A stretch of 64,000 bases of DNA from Mesorhizobium sp. NFR06 (GCF_900115245.1 NZ_FOVT01000001.1:248001-312000); one strand, 5' to 3'. Numbered from the stretch's first letter, positions 9,500 to 18,800 are shown. Program-made: numbers and translations. The notes: generated by a model from the letters alone, not told the origin.

Positions 9500-10726
9500 A
9501 TGACGGATTTCGCGATTTTCTGGGACTGGCTGAGCTTTGCCGTCCGCTGGCTGCATGTCGTCACCGGCATTGCCTGGATCGGCTCGTCCTTCTATTTCGT
9601 CGCGCTCGACCTCGGCCTGCGCCAGCGTCCCGGCCTACCCGCCGGCGCCTTCGGCGAGGAATGGCAGGTGCACGGCGGCGGCTTCTATCACATCCAGAAA
9701 TACCTGGTGGCGCCGGCCGAAATGCCGGAGCACCTGACCTGGTTCAAATGGGAATCCTACGCCACCTGGCTGTCGGGCTTCGCCATGCTGTGCGTCGTCT
9801 ACTACGCCGGCGCCGACCTGTTCCTGATCGATCCCAACGTGCTCAACATCTCGGTGCCGGTCGGCATCCTCTTGTCGCTGGCCACCATCGGCGTCGGCTG
9901 GATCGTCTACGACCTGCTCTGCCGCTCGCCGCTCGGCAACAGCGACACCGGGCTGATGCTGGTGCTCTATTGCGTGCTGGTGTTCATCGCCTGGGGGTTG
10001 ACGCACCTCTTCACCGGCCGCGCCGCCTTCCTGCATCTGGGCGCCATCACTGCCACGATCATGTCGGCCAACGTCTTCATGGTCATCATACCGAACCAGA
10101 AGATCGTCGTCGCCGACCTGATCGCCGGCCGCAAGCCGGACCCGAAATACGGCAAGATCGCCAAGCAACGCTCGCTGCACAACAACTACCTGACCTTGCC
10201 GGTCCTATTCCTGATGCTGTCGAACCACTACCCCCTGGCGTTCGGGACGCAGTTCAACTGGGTCATCGCCTCACTGGTCTTCATCATCGGCGTGCTGATC
10301 CGGCACTATTTCAACACCGTCCATGCCCGCAAGGGCAACCCGACCTGGACATGGCTGGGTGCTGCCGTGCTGTTCATGATCATCATCTGGCTGTCGACCG
10401 TGCCGAAGGTGCTGACCGGCGACCCGAAAACCTCCGCCGCATCCTCCGCCGCGCAGGTCTATATGGCCTCGGCGCACTTCTCCGCCGTGCGCGACACCGT
10501 GCTCGGGCGCTGCTCGATGTGCCACGCCGAGGAGCCGGTCTATGAAGGCATCTACCACGCGCCGAAGGGCGTGATGCTGGATACCGACGCGCGCATCGCC
10601 GAGCATGCCCGCGAGATCTACCTGCAGGCCGGCCGGGCGCATGCCATGCCGCCCGCCAACATCACCCAGATCACCGACCAGGAACGGGCCCTGCTTGTGG
10701 CCTGGTTCGAAGGCGCCGGAAAATAA
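9500..10726 (+). CDS. puuD: Membrane urate oxidase with C-terminal cytochrome c domain
   Basis: 408-residue inner-membrane urate hydroxylase that oxidises urate to 5-hydroxyisourate and passes electrons to the respiratory chain. The N-terminal part has several membrane helices (WLHVVTGIAWIGSSFYFVALD onward) typical of DUF989. The C-terminal soluble part has a heme-c motif CSMCH at about residues 338-342 followed by a methionine-containing loop (AHAMPPAN). The ATG at 9500 is preceded by an AAGGG ribosome site; an upstream in-frame start at 9377 is rejected. The next gene, guaD, follows after 2 bp. Confidence 0.94.
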   Translation: MTDFAIFWDWLSFAVRWLHVVTGIAWIGSSFYFVALDLGLRQRPGLPAGAFGEEWQVHGGGFYHIQKYLVAPAEMPEHLTWFKWESYATWLSGFAMLCVVYYAGADLFLIDPNVLNISVPVGILLSLATIGVGWIVYDLLCRSPLGNSDTGLMLVLYCVLVFIAWGLTHLFTGRAAFLHLGAITATIMSANVFMVIIPNQKIVVADLIAGRKPDPKYGKIAKQRSLHNNYLTLPVLFLMLSNHYPLAFGTQFNWVIASLVFIIGVLIRHYFNTVHARKGNPTWTWLGAAVLFMIIIWLSTVPKVLTGDPKTSAASSAAQVYMASAHFSAVRDTVLGRCSMCHAEEPVYEGIYHAPKGVMLDTDARIAEHAREIYLQAGRAHAMPPANITQITDQERALLVAWFEGAGK

Positions 10727-10728
10727 GC

Positions 10729-12042
10729 ATGACAGCGAAGCTCCTGCGCGGCCGCACGCTGTCTTTCCTGCGTTGGCCCGAAGCGATAGACGACCATTCC
10801 GCCTGGCGTTACGACGAGGACGGCGGACTGCTGGTCGACAACGGCAAGATCGTCGCCGCCGGTCCCTACGCGGACGTCGCTAAGGCGGCCGGCGCGGACG
10901 TCGAGACGATCGATCATCGTCCGCATCTGATCCTGCCGGGCTTCATCGACGCGCACGCGCATGTGCCGCAGATGCAGATTATCGCCTCCTACGGCGCCGA
11001 GCTGCTCGACTGGCTGAACAAATATACCTTTCCGGAAGAGTCGAAATTCCAGAACGCGCAGCATGGCCGGCGTATTGCCAGGCTTTTCCTCGACGAGATG
11101 CTGCGCCACGGCACGACGACCGTCGTCGCCTATTGTTCCGTGCACAAATCCTCCGCCGAAGCCTTCTTCGCCGAGTCGCATGAGCGCAATATGCTCAACA
11201 TCGCCGGCAAGGTGATGATGGACCGCAACGCCCCCGACGCCGTGCTCGACACGCCGCAAACCGGCTATGACGACAGCAAGGCGCTGATCGCCGAATGGCA
11301 CGGCAAGGGCCGCCAGCTCTACGCCATCACCCCGCGTTTCGCGATCACGTCGTCGCCCGAGCAGATGGAGATGGCCGGCGCGCTCTGCCGCGAGCATCCC
11401 GATCTCCACATGCAGACGCATCTGTCGGAGAACCACGCCGAGATCGCCTTCACCCAGGAGCTCTACCCCTGGTCGCGCGACTACACCGACGTCTATGAGC
11501 ACTACGGCCTGCTGGGCAAAAAGAGCCTGTTCGGGCACTGCATTCACCTTTCCGAGCGCGAGGCGGACGCGCTGTCGCAGTCGGGCTCGGTGGCGGTGTT
11601 CTGCCCGACCTCCAACCTTTTCCTCGGCTCGGGCCTGTTCGACTACCAGCGCTATCGCCGGCGCGAGAAGCCGATCCGGATAGCCGCTGCGACCGATGTC
11701 GGCGGCGGCACCAACTATTCGATGCTGCGCACCATGGACGAGGGCTACAAGGTGATCGCGCTGAACGGCGAGAAGCTGAACCCGTTCCAGTCCTATTGGC
11801 AATTGACGCGCGGCAACGCCGAGGCGCTTTCCGTGGCCGGCAAGGTCGGCACGCTGGACGAAGGCACCGATGCAGACATCGTCGTGCTCGACGCCCATGC
11901 GACGCCGGCGATGCGGCTGAGGATGGAGACGGTGGAGACGCTGGCGGAAGAACTCTTCCTGCTGCAGACGCTGGGCGACGATCGCGCCGTGCGCGAGGTT
12001 TATGTGGCGGGCCGGCCGGCGAAGAGCGCGATTGTCGCATAG
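10729..12042 (+). CDS. guaD: Guanine deaminase
   Basis: 437-residue amidohydrolase converting guanine to xanthine, which feeds XdhABC and PuuD. Zinc-ligand motifs are present: DAHAH near residue 74, HLSENHAE near 230, GHCIHLSERE near 269, and the metal aspartate in ATDVGGGTNYS near 321. The segment PEESKF, also usual in GuaD, follows the first motif. Only 2 bp separates it from puuD, so the two are cotranscribed. Confidence 0.95.
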   Translation: MTAKLLRGRTLSFLRWPEAIDDHSAWRYDEDGGLLVDNGKIVAAGPYADVAKAAGADVETIDHRPHLILPGFIDAHAHVPQMQIIASYGAELLDWLNKYTFPEESKFQNAQHGRRIARLFLDEMLRHGTTTVVAYCSVHKSSAEAFFAESHERNMLNIAGKVMMDRNAPDAVLDTPQTGYDDSKALIAEWHGKGRQLYAITPRFAITSSPEQMEMAGALCREHPDLHMQTHLSENHAEIAFTQELYPWSRDYTDVYEHYGLLGKKSLFGHCIHLSEREADALSQSGSVAVFCPTSNLFLGSGLFDYQRYRRREKPIRIAAATDVGGGTNYSMLRTMDEGYKVIALNGEKLNPFQSYWQLTRGNAEALSVAGKVGTLDEGTDADIVVLDAHATPAMRLRMETVETLAEELFLLQTLGDDRAVREVYVAGRPAKSAIVA

Positions 12043-12116
12043 ATTGATGCGCTCTTCGCTTGACCCCGCGTCAGCCATCGGCCAAAGCGTGCGTCGACAT
12101 TTGACAGGGGAACGAG

Positions 12117-12620
12117 ATGGCTGCCGCCGACGACATCGCTCTGATCAAGAAACAGGAGGCCGCGCTGGTCTTCCCGGCCTTCGACGAGGCCGTGGCCTTC
12201 ACAATCGGCTCTGCCATCAGGGACCGGGCGCTGAAGGAAAACCTGCCGATCATCGTCGACATCAGGACTTTCGACCGGCCGCTTTTCTATGCCGCGATGC
12301 CGGGTTCAAACGCCTCCAATCCCGACTGGGCGCGTCGCAAGATCAACGTCGTGAGGCGGTTCCTGAGAAGCACCTACCGGCTGGTGCTGGAGCAGCAGCG
12401 GCCGGATCGCACCTTCAAGATCGGTGAAGGCCTGGACATTGCCGACTATGTGCTGGCCGGCGGCGGCTTTCCTGTCACGGTAAAGGGCGCCGGCGTCATC
12501 GGCGTCATCGCCGTCTCGGGCCTGCCGGAGCGCGAGGATCACGGCGTCGTGGTCGATGCGCTCTGCGCTCATCTCGGCATCGATGCGAGCGGGCTCGCGC
12601 TGCCGCCGGAAGAAAAATGA
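12117..12620 (+). CDS. UPF0303 / heme-degrading-domain (GlcG/HbpS-like) protein
   Basis: 167-residue cytoplasmic protein of the UPF0303 family, related to the GlcG/HbpS fold. Typical segments are FPAFDEAVAFTIGSAIRDRA, RPLFYAAMPGS and the C-terminal GGGFPVTVKGAGVIGVIAVSGLP. Its biochemical role is not established. It sits between guaD and the glycerate kinase gene, whose start overlaps its stop by 4 bases (ATGA), suggesting a role tied to purine-derived glyoxylate or glycerate metabolism. Confidence 0.85.
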   Translation: MAAADDIALIKKQEAALVFPAFDEAVAFTIGSAIRDRALKENLPIIVDIRTFDRPLFYAAMPGSNASNPDWARRKINVVRRFLRSTYRLVLEQQRPDRTFKIGEGLDIADYVLAGGGFPVTVKGAGVIGVIAVSGLPEREDHGVVVDALCAHLGIDASGLALPPEEK

Positions 12621-13876
12621 CCGATCCGAAAACCTTCCTCGTTTCGATCTTCAACGCCGCCGTCGCGGCCGCCGATCCGGAAAAGACGATCCGCAATCAT
12701 TTGCCGGCAAAACCGAAGGGCCGCACCATCGTCATCGGCGCCGGCAAGGGGTCGGCGCAGATGGCAGCGGCTTTCGAGAAGGTGTGGGACGGCCCGGTCG
12801 ACGGCCTTGTCGTCACCCGCTACGGCTACGGCGCCAGATGCGAGCGCATCGAGATCATCGAGGCTGCTCACCCGGTGCCGGACGCCGCCGGCCTCGAGGC
12901 CTCACGCCGGCTGCTGGAGAAGGTGAGGGGCTTGACCGCCGACGATCTGGTCGTGGCGCTGATCTCCGGGGGAGGCTCTGCCCTGCTGCCATCGCCGGCT
13001 CCCGGCCTGACGCTTGCCGACGAGATCGCGGTCAACGAGGCGCTGCTTGCCTCCGGCGCGCCGATTGCGGCGATGAACACCATCCGCAAGCATGTCTCGA
13101 TCATCAAGGGGGGACGCCTCGCCGCGGCCGCCCACCCCGCCAAGGTGGTGTCGCTGGTCGTTTCCGACATCCCGGGCGACAATCCGGCGTTGGTTGCCTC
13201 GGGTCCGACCGTTCCCGACGCCGGCAGCCGCGAGGATGCGCTGGCCTCGATCGCTGCCTATGGCATGAAGCTGCCGGCCTCCGTCATGGCGCATATCCAG
13301 TCGCCGGCCGCCGCCGCGCCGCGCCCCGGCGATCCGCGCTTTGCCGGCAATGAAGTGCACCTGACCGCTTCCGCCGGCGTCTCGCTGGAAGCGGCCGCCG
13401 CCGAAGCAAAGCGGCAAGGCATCGAGGCGGTCATCCTGTCGGATGCCATCGAGGGCGAGGCGCGCGAGGTCGGCGGCGTCCATGCCGCCATCGCGCGCGA
13501 GGTGGCCACCCGCAACCGGCCCTTCAAGAAACCAGTGCTTATCCTGTCGGGCGGCGAGACGACGGTGACGCTGCGCGCCAAGGGTAAGGGCGGCCGCAAC
13601 TCGGAATTCCTGCTTGCCTTCGCCATCGGCATCGGTGGCCTGGAAGGCATTTACGCCCTGGCTGCCGACACCGACGGCATCGACGGCTCGGAAAACAATG
13701 CCGGCGCCTTCGCCGACGGCTCGACGGTTGCGCGCATGCGTGCGGCCGGCGTCGATGCCAAGGCAATGCTTGCCGGCAACAACGCCTGGACGGCGTTCGA
13801 TGCAGTAGGCGATCTATTCGTGCCGGGACCAACGGGCACGAATGTCAATGATTTGAGGGCAATTCTGGTTAGGTAG
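12617..13876 (+). CDS. Glycerate 2-kinase (MOFRL family; formerly hydroxypyruvate reductase TtuD)
   Basis: 419-residue member of the GckA/TtuD glycerate kinase family, phosphorylating D-glycerate with ATP. Motifs include GAGKGSAQMA near the N-terminus, ISGGGSALLPSPA, the NTIRKHVSIIKGGRLA segment and the C-terminal MOFRL domain with LSGGETTVTL and GRNSEFLLAFA. Placed after the purine genes, it would take the glycerate that arises from glyoxylate at the end of urate and allantoin degradation. The allantoin genes themselves are not in this window. Last gene of the puuD-guaD operon. Confidence 0.92.
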   Translation: MTDPKTFLVSIFNAAVAAADPEKTIRNHLPAKPKGRTIVIGAGKGSAQMAAAFEKVWDGPVDGLVVTRYGYGARCERIEIIEAAHPVPDAAGLEASRRLLEKVRGLTADDLVVALISGGGSALLPSPAPGLTLADEIAVNEALLASGAPIAAMNTIRKHVSIIKGGRLAAAAHPAKVVSLVVSDIPGDNPALVASGPTVPDAGSREDALASIAAYGMKLPASVMAHIQSPAAAAPRPGDPRFAGNEVHLTASAGVSLEAAAAEAKRQGIEAVILSDAIEGEAREVGGVHAAIAREVATRNRPFKKPVLILSGGETTVTLRAKGKGGRNSEFLLAFAIGIGGLEGIYALAADTDGIDGSENNAGAFADGSTVARMRAAGVDAKAMLAGNNAWTAFDAVGDLFVPGPTGTNVNDLRAILVR

Positions 13877-13893
13877 CGCAGACTCCCACAGAA

Positions 13894-14078
13894 GTCGTCA
13901 TTCTAGGGCGAAGCAAGGAGCGAAGCGACGCGCGCAGACCCTAGAATCCATTCCGCGACCTTAGCCGAAGAGTGCAGCGGAGCAGAACTCTGCACCGTTG
14001 CAACACGTCGAAGTATCGGCATGGATCCTCGGGTCTGCGCGCGTCGCTTCGCTCCTTGCTTCGCCCGTGGATGACGAC
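13894..14078. repeat. Long double-hairpin intergenic repeat, copy 2
   Basis: About 185 bp bounded by AAGTCGTCAT and its exact complement ATGACGACTT. The left arm holds a perfect 9-bp inverted repeat (ATTCTAGGG at 13900-13908, CCCTAGAAT at 13939-13947). The right arm is of the other subtype (GGATCCTCGGGTCTGCGC). It lies between two convergent genes. Confidence 0.85.
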
Positions 14079-14169
14079 TTCGCAGAGGCTTCAGCCAATC
14101 TCCAAGGCCGCGCGACCCTGCGCAACAGCATTCGTCGTATTTCCGCTTCCGTTCGGGTGCGTAGATCGA

Positions 14170-14847
14170 TCACGCCCCCATCATCCGCTTCACCTTCCGC
14201 ATATCCTGAAGAAACCGCGCCCGCTCGGCGTCCTTGTCGGCCGGTTCGCGGATGCGAAGGATGAGCGAAGGGTGGATGGTGATGAAGACGCGCAGCCCGT
14301 CCTCGCGTTCGATCACCTCGCCGCGCATTTTCAGTACCGCCACCGCCTTGCCGAGCAGCGATTGCGCCGCCGTGGCGCCGAGCGCCACCACGAGGTTCGG
14401 CTTGATCAGGTCGAGCTCCTTGTCCAGCCACCAGCGGCAGGCCTGGATCTCGCCGGCATTGGGCTTCGAGTGGATGCGCCTTTTGCCGCGCGGCTCGAAT
14501 TTGAAGTGCTTGACCGCGTTGGTCACATAGACCTTGCGGCGGTTGATCTCGGCATCGTCCAGGGTGCTGTCGAACATTCTGCCGGCCGGCCCGACAAAGG
14601 GCTTGCCGGCAAGATCCTCCTGGTCGCCGGGTTGCTCGCCGACGAAGACGACATCGGCGGTTTCCGGTCCTTCGCCGAACACGGTTTGCGTGGCATTGCG
14701 CCAGAGCTGGCAGCGATGGCAGCCTTTTGCCGCCTCGCGCGCCTCGCCGATGGAGGTGGCATCTGCCCCTGCGGTCAGCTCTGATTCCGGCACCGGGACG
14801 CGCCTAGCTTCACGCGCCAATGCCGTTGTTGACGGTGTTGTTGCCAT
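14170..14847 (-). CDS. udgX: UdgX-type uracil-DNA glycosylase
   Basis: 225-residue member of the uracil-DNA glycosylase superfamily. Motif 1 is GEQPGDQED (residues 70-78), and the R-loop KRRIH (122-126) is diagnostic for UdgX. In the characterised mycobacterial UdgX this histidine attacks the sugar and leaves the enzyme covalently bound to the uracil-excised DNA. Likely iron-sulfur ligands are Cys43, Cys46, His114 (where family-4 enzymes have Cys) and Cys137. HPSLILR forms the second catalytic motif. It stands alone, convergent with the glycerate kinase gene and about 60 bp after the glutamine-synthetase-like gene. Confidence 0.93.
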   Translation of the reverse strand: MATTPSTTALAREARRVPVPESELTAGADATSIGEAREAAKGCHRCQLWRNATQTVFGEGPETADVVFVGEQPGDQEDLAGKPFVGPAGRMFDSTLDDAEINRRKVYVTNAVKHFKFEPRGKRRIHSKPNAGEIQACRWWLDKELDLIKPNLVVALGATAAQSLLGKAVAVLKMRGEVIEREDGLRVFITIHPSLILRIREPADKDAERARFLQDMRKVKRMMGA

Positions 14848-14907
14848 CGTTCCTGTCTCGCCCGCTTTCGAAGGTGAAATGGGTGAGCATGGCGATGGTT
14901 CCGTACC

Positions 14908-16314
14908 TCACACCTCGTGCAGATAGAGGTGGTAGTCCAGCTCGCTGACGGTGCGCGCGACGCGCAGATATTCCGCCTGCTTGATCGCCACGAAGGTCCG
15001 GTGCAGGTCGGGGCCGAGCGCCGATTTCAGGAAATCGGAAGTTCTGGCCGCTTCGATCGCGGCCCGCCAATCGGCCGGCATGGTCGATTTTTCCGTCGCC
15101 TGTTCGTAGCCGTTCCCCGTCGTCTCGGGCCCTGGATCAAGCCCTTCGTCGAGGCCCTTGACGATGCCGGCCAGCACCGTTGCCGCCACCAGATAAGGGT
15201 TGGCGTCGACGCCGGAAGGCCGATGCTCGATACGGCGGTTCTTGGCGTCGCCAGCCGGCACGCGCAGCGCGACCGAGCGGTTGTTGACGCCCCAGGTCGG
15301 CGCCACGGGCGCGTAGGATTGCGAGACGAAACGCCGCCACGAATTGGCGTGCGGTGCAAACACCAGCATAGATTCCGCCATGGTGTGGATCAGACCGCCA
15401 AGCGCGTTGAGCAGGCTCGGCGACCATTTCTCGCCGGCACTTTCGGTAAAGACGTTTTTCCCGATATCGTCCTGCAGCGAGACGTGGAAATGCATGCCCG
15501 AGCCGGCATAGGCCTCGATGGGCTTGGCCATGAAGCAGGCTGTGACGCCGTGCCGGCGCGCCTGTGCCCGCACCAGCCGTTTCAGCATGACGAGGTCGTC
15601 GGCCGCCCGCATCACGTCCTTGCGGTAGTTCAGCGTCAGCTCGTACTGGCCGGGCGCGTATTCGGAGATCACCGTCTCGGCCGGGATGCCTTGCGCCTTG
15701 GCGGCGGCGTAGATGTCGGAAAACAGCGGCTCCATGCCATGGAGGTGGTCGACCGAATAGACTTCCGTCTTGGCCGAGCGGCGGCCGTCGAGCACCGCGC
15801 GCGCCGCCTGCACCTTGCCGTCGGCGTCGCGCTCGTTGGACAGCAGGAAGAATTCGAGCTCAAAGGCGCCCGCCGGATGCAGGCCGCGCGCCGCCAAAAG
15901 CTCCACCTGCCTTGCCAGCACCAGCCTTGGGTCGGAGCTCATCGGCTGGCCGTCGAGATGATGCATCGACATCAACACCTGGCCCCGTGGCGGGTTGGTG
16001 CCGTGCAGCGGCACCAAGGTACCGGTGATCGGCCATGCTCGAAGGTCGCCGTCGCCGGTGTCCCACACCAGTCCGGTTTCGTGCACGTCCTCGCCGGTGA
16101 TGTCGAGGCCGAGAATCGAGATCGGCAGATGCCGGCCGTTCTCGAAAATGCCCATCAGCTCGTGCCGGCGCACGATCTTGCCGCGACCGATGCCGTTGGC
16201 ATCGGTGAGCACGATGTCGAACGCCTCGATCTCGGGGTGCGCGTCGAGAAAGGCTTTTGCCTCGGCGGGCGTCGAGCCTGATGGAGAGGGTGCAAAGGCC
16301 TTCGGATTGTCCAT
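14908..16314 (-). CDS. Glutamine synthetase family protein (gamma-glutamyl-amine ligase type)
   Basis: 468-residue ATP-dependent ligase with the glutamine synthetase fold. Motifs are YEL-type ISEYAPGQYELTLNYR, the GSGMHFHVSLQD metal/ATP segment, NNRSVALRVP and RIEHRPSGVDANPYL. It resembles the PuuA/GlnT-like group that glutamylates amines rather than true GlnA. I use the ATG at 16314, which has GGAAG ten bases upstream; an ATG at 16344 overlaps the preceding aminotransferase stop (ATGA) and is a real alternative. With that aminotransferase it may process a polyamine or other amine. Confidence 0.85.
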   Translation of the reverse strand: MDNPKAFAPSPSGSTPAEAKAFLDAHPEIEAFDIVLTDANGIGRGKIVRRHELMGIFENGRHLPISILGLDITGEDVHETGLVWDTGDGDLRAWPITGTLVPLHGTNPPRGQVLMSMHHLDGQPMSSDPRLVLARQVELLAARGLHPAGAFELEFFLLSNERDADGKVQAARAVLDGRRSAKTEVYSVDHLHGMEPLFSDIYAAAKAQGIPAETVISEYAPGQYELTLNYRKDVMRAADDLVMLKRLVRAQARRHGVTACFMAKPIEAYAGSGMHFHVSLQDDIGKNVFTESAGEKWSPSLLNALGGLIHTMAESMLVFAPHANSWRRFVSQSYAPVAPTWGVNNRSVALRVPAGDAKNRRIEHRPSGVDANPYLVAATVLAGIVKGLDEGLDPGPETTGNGYEQATEKSTMPADWRAAIEAARTSDFLKSALGPDLHRTFVAIKQAEYLRVARTVSELDYHLYLHEV

Positions 16315-16340
16315 GGTCGCCAATCTTCCAACTGCTTGTC

Positions 16341-17720
16341 TCATGCCGTAAGCCTGGCTGCAACCGCGGCGAAGGCTGCGATCAGCCGGCTCACTTGCGC
16401 GGAAGTCGTCGCCGGTGAAATCAGCATCATGTTGTGGAATGGCGCGATAAGCACGCCGCGATTGACCAGCGCCACATGGATGGCGGCTTCCAGTTCCGGC
16501 GCATGCGCCTTCTCGGCTTCGCCGCCATTGTGCAGCGGCCCGGGCGCGCAGATGAACTCGACGCGCGCGCCGACCCGTGCAACGTGCCACGGCAACTTGT
16601 GACGCTCGATCGCCGCCGTCAATCCGGCGTCGAGGCGGCGCGCCAGCCGGTCCATATGGGTATAGGCCGCCTCGGTCATCACCTCTTCCAATGTCGCCCG
16701 CATTGCCGCGAATTGCAGCGGATTGGCCGACAGCGTCGTGCCCATGCCGGAATAGCCGGGCTCCTTCACCCGGTTGTAGGCGCCATAACGGGTCGCGACC
16801 TCCTCGCTCATGCCCCAGATGCTTGCCGGCACGCCGCCCGCCACCGGCTTGCCGAGCACGAACAGGTCCGGCTCCAGTCCGTATTTGCGCGTGTAGCCGC
16901 CGGGACCGGTGGAAATGGTGTGCGTCTCGTCGATCAAAAGCAGCGTGCCGGCCGCGCGGGTCAGCCGCCGCAGCGCATCGTGGAAGCCGGGCTCCGGCAG
17001 CACCATGCAGGAATTGGTCAGCACCGGCTCGGTGATGACGCAGGCGACGTCGCGGTCGGCCAGTGCGGCTTCGAGCGCGGCAATGTCGTTGAACTCGACG
17101 ATCCCGGTCGCCCGCGTCAGGTCGCGGAATTCGCCGGCCAGTCCTGGCCGGTTTGCCGGCCTGCCGTCGACCAGCCGCACCATCGTCTCGTCAACCGAGC
17201 CGTGATAGCAGCCGTGGAAGACGAGGATCTTTTCGCGACCGGTCACCGCTCGGGCGACGCGCAACGCGAAGCGGTTGGCATCAGTGGCGGTGGTGGCGAT
17301 CTGCCAGTAGGGCAGGCCGAAGCGCTGCTGCAGCAGCGGACCGATCGCCAGTGCGTCCTCGCTGGGCAGCATATAGGTCAGCCCGCGCCCGGACTGCCGG
17401 CGGATCGCGCGGGCAACCGGGGCCGGCGAATGGCCAAGCATCGAGCCGGTGTCGCCAAGGCAGAAATCGTCGAGCCTGTTGCCGTCGATATCGGTGATGG
17501 TGGCGCCTTTCGCGCCGTCGACCAGGATCGGGAACGGCGTCGGCCAGTCGGTCATCCAGTGCATCGGCACGCCGCCGAGGAACCCGGCAATGCCGTTGCC
17601 CAGCTTCGCCTCGGATCTGGGTCGAGCGTTGCGGAAGACGGCGGCTTCCGTGTCGCGCAGCTCGGCGATCCGGGCGGCGTCGATGCCGGCGATGGTGTTT
17701 GAGCTGTGGCTACCGTGCAT
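16341..17720 (-). CDS. Class III aminotransferase, glutamate-1-semialdehyde aminomutase-like
   Basis: 459-residue PLP enzyme. It shows the class III signature LLLIDETHTISTGPGGYTRKYGLEPDLFVLGK, in which the final Lys before PVAGGVPASIWG is the PLP-binding residue. FHGCYHGSVDETM and GTTLSANPLQFAA are also family segments. It resembles GSA-type aminotransferases but lies in an operon with a glutamine-synthetase-like ligase, not with heme genes, so an amine or amino-acid catabolic role is more likely. Its stop overlaps a possible start of that ligase by 4 bases. Confidence 0.87.
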   Translation of the reverse strand: MHGSHSSNTIAGIDAARIAELRDTEAAVFRNARPRSEAKLGNGIAGFLGGVPMHWMTDWPTPFPILVDGAKGATITDIDGNRLDDFCLGDTGSMLGHSPAPVARAIRRQSGRGLTYMLPSEDALAIGPLLQQRFGLPYWQIATTATDANRFALRVARAVTGREKILVFHGCYHGSVDETMVRLVDGRPANRPGLAGEFRDLTRATGIVEFNDIAALEAALADRDVACVITEPVLTNSCMVLPEPGFHDALRRLTRAAGTLLLIDETHTISTGPGGYTRKYGLEPDLFVLGKPVAGGVPASIWGMSEEVATRYGAYNRVKEPGYSGMGTTLSANPLQFAAMRATLEEVMTEAAYTHMDRLARRLDAGLTAAIERHKLPWHVARVGARVEFICAPGPLHNGGEAEKAHAPELEAAIHVALVNRGVLIAPFHNMMLISPATTSAQVSRLIAAFAAVAARLTA

Positions 17721-17876
17721 GAAAACCCCTCTGATAGGTTCCTCTTAGCCAATCCATGTCCGCGACCGCAATTGGCCGCGCGCCTGTCCTGCATTGGCTC
17801 AGCCGCCTGGGGCGCCGCTTGACCGTGCTGCCGAAGTCGGCGCCAATATGCGCGGGAATTGAAGTGTGGGACAAAA

Positions 17877-18329
17877 ATGCGGACGATCCTCTGTGGGGCA
17901 ATGGTTCTGTCGTCGGCCGGCACGGCCTTCGCCTCAGGCGGCATCTGGTGCAACGTGGATGATGCGGCGGTGACATTCGACGTCGGCGCCGGCGTCACCA
18001 GAGGCATGGGCGGCCCGACCTTCAACTTTCGCGGCGATCTCGAAATCGAGGCGAGGCCGGTTGGCGACGGATTGCGCAAGACAGTTTTCGAGGGACCCAA
18101 CCTGACCCAGTACTGGCTGGACGGCAAGGAGCTGCGGCTGAACATCTACCGCGAGTACGAGGCGGCAAACGCTTTCAACTCAGTCGAACTGACGATCCTG
18201 ACCAAGGCCAGCGACGAAGGCATATATGACGGGCAGTACACGCTTGCCATCTATGACAATGCCGCCGACACGGACAAGGACGGCAAGCCGGCGGAGTTGA
18301 CGGGCAAAGTGTCGTGCGGGGCTGAGTAG
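17877..18329 (+). CDS. Secreted hypothetical protein
   Basis: 150-residue protein not recognised as a named family. The N-terminus from the ATG at 17877 (MRTILCGAMVLSSAGTAFA) is a clear Sec signal peptide with an AFA cleavage site, so it is probably periplasmic. The mature part begins with GGIWCNVDD and ends with VSCGAE, so its two cysteines could form one disulfide. A segment DNAADTDKDGKP resembles a metal-binding acidic loop. An ATG at 17859 is also in frame but less likely. It is divergent from the aminotransferase gene. Confidence 0.7.
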   Translation: MRTILCGAMVLSSAGTAFASGGIWCNVDDAAVTFDVGAGVTRGMGGPTFNFRGDLEIEARPVGDGLRKTVFEGPNLTQYWLDGKELRLNIYREYEAANAFNSVELTILTKASDEGIYDGQYTLAIYDNAADTDKDGKPAELTGKVSCGAE

Positions 18330-18347
18330 GCTCGCCGATCGGTTGTG

Positions 18348-18779
18348 TCAGCCTGCCCGCATCGAGGCGATGGCGCGTCGCATCAGGTCGAGGAACACCA
18401 GCCGCTCGTCCTCGCTGAAGCCGGCCAGTGCCACCTCGTTCTGTGAACGCGCGGCCTGTGTCGCCGGCTCGCGCAGGCCAACGGCTTTCGCCGTGAGATG
18501 GATCGACTGCGAGCGCCCGTCTTCCGGGTGCAGGCGGCGTTCGATCAGCCCGTCACGTTCCATGCGGATCAGCGTATTGGCCATCGTCGCCTGTTCCACG
18601 TCCAGACGCTGCACGAGTTCGCGTTGCGTCAGGCCGTCTTCATCCCACAGCGCCAGCAGCGTCATGAACTGGGCTGGCGCCAGGCCGAGCGGCCGGATGC
18701 GCTGCTGCAGGCCGTTGGCAAACAGCCGCGCCATGTGGTTGGCCAGGAATCCGGCGGATCGTTCCTTCTGAAATGTCAT
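18348..18779 (-). CDS. MarR family transcriptional regulator
   Basis: 143-residue winged-helix repressor: LANHMARLFANGLQQRI dimer helix, then LTQRELVQRLDVEQATMANTLIRMERDGLIER as the DNA-binding helices and EDGRSQSIHLT as the wing. It is divergent from the small membrane protein at 18845. The 65 bp between the two starts holds two near-identical palindromes that are good MarR sites (listed separately), implying that it represses itself and that neighbour. Confidence 0.9.
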   Translation of the reverse strand: MTFQKERSAGFLANHMARLFANGLQQRIRPLGLAPAQFMTLLALWDEDGLTQRELVQRLDVEQATMANTLIRMERDGLIERRLHPEDGRSQSIHLTAKAVGLREPATQAARSQNEVALAGFSEDERLVFLDLMRRAIASMRAG

Positions 18780-18800
18780 GCCCTGACAGATAGTAGTTGA

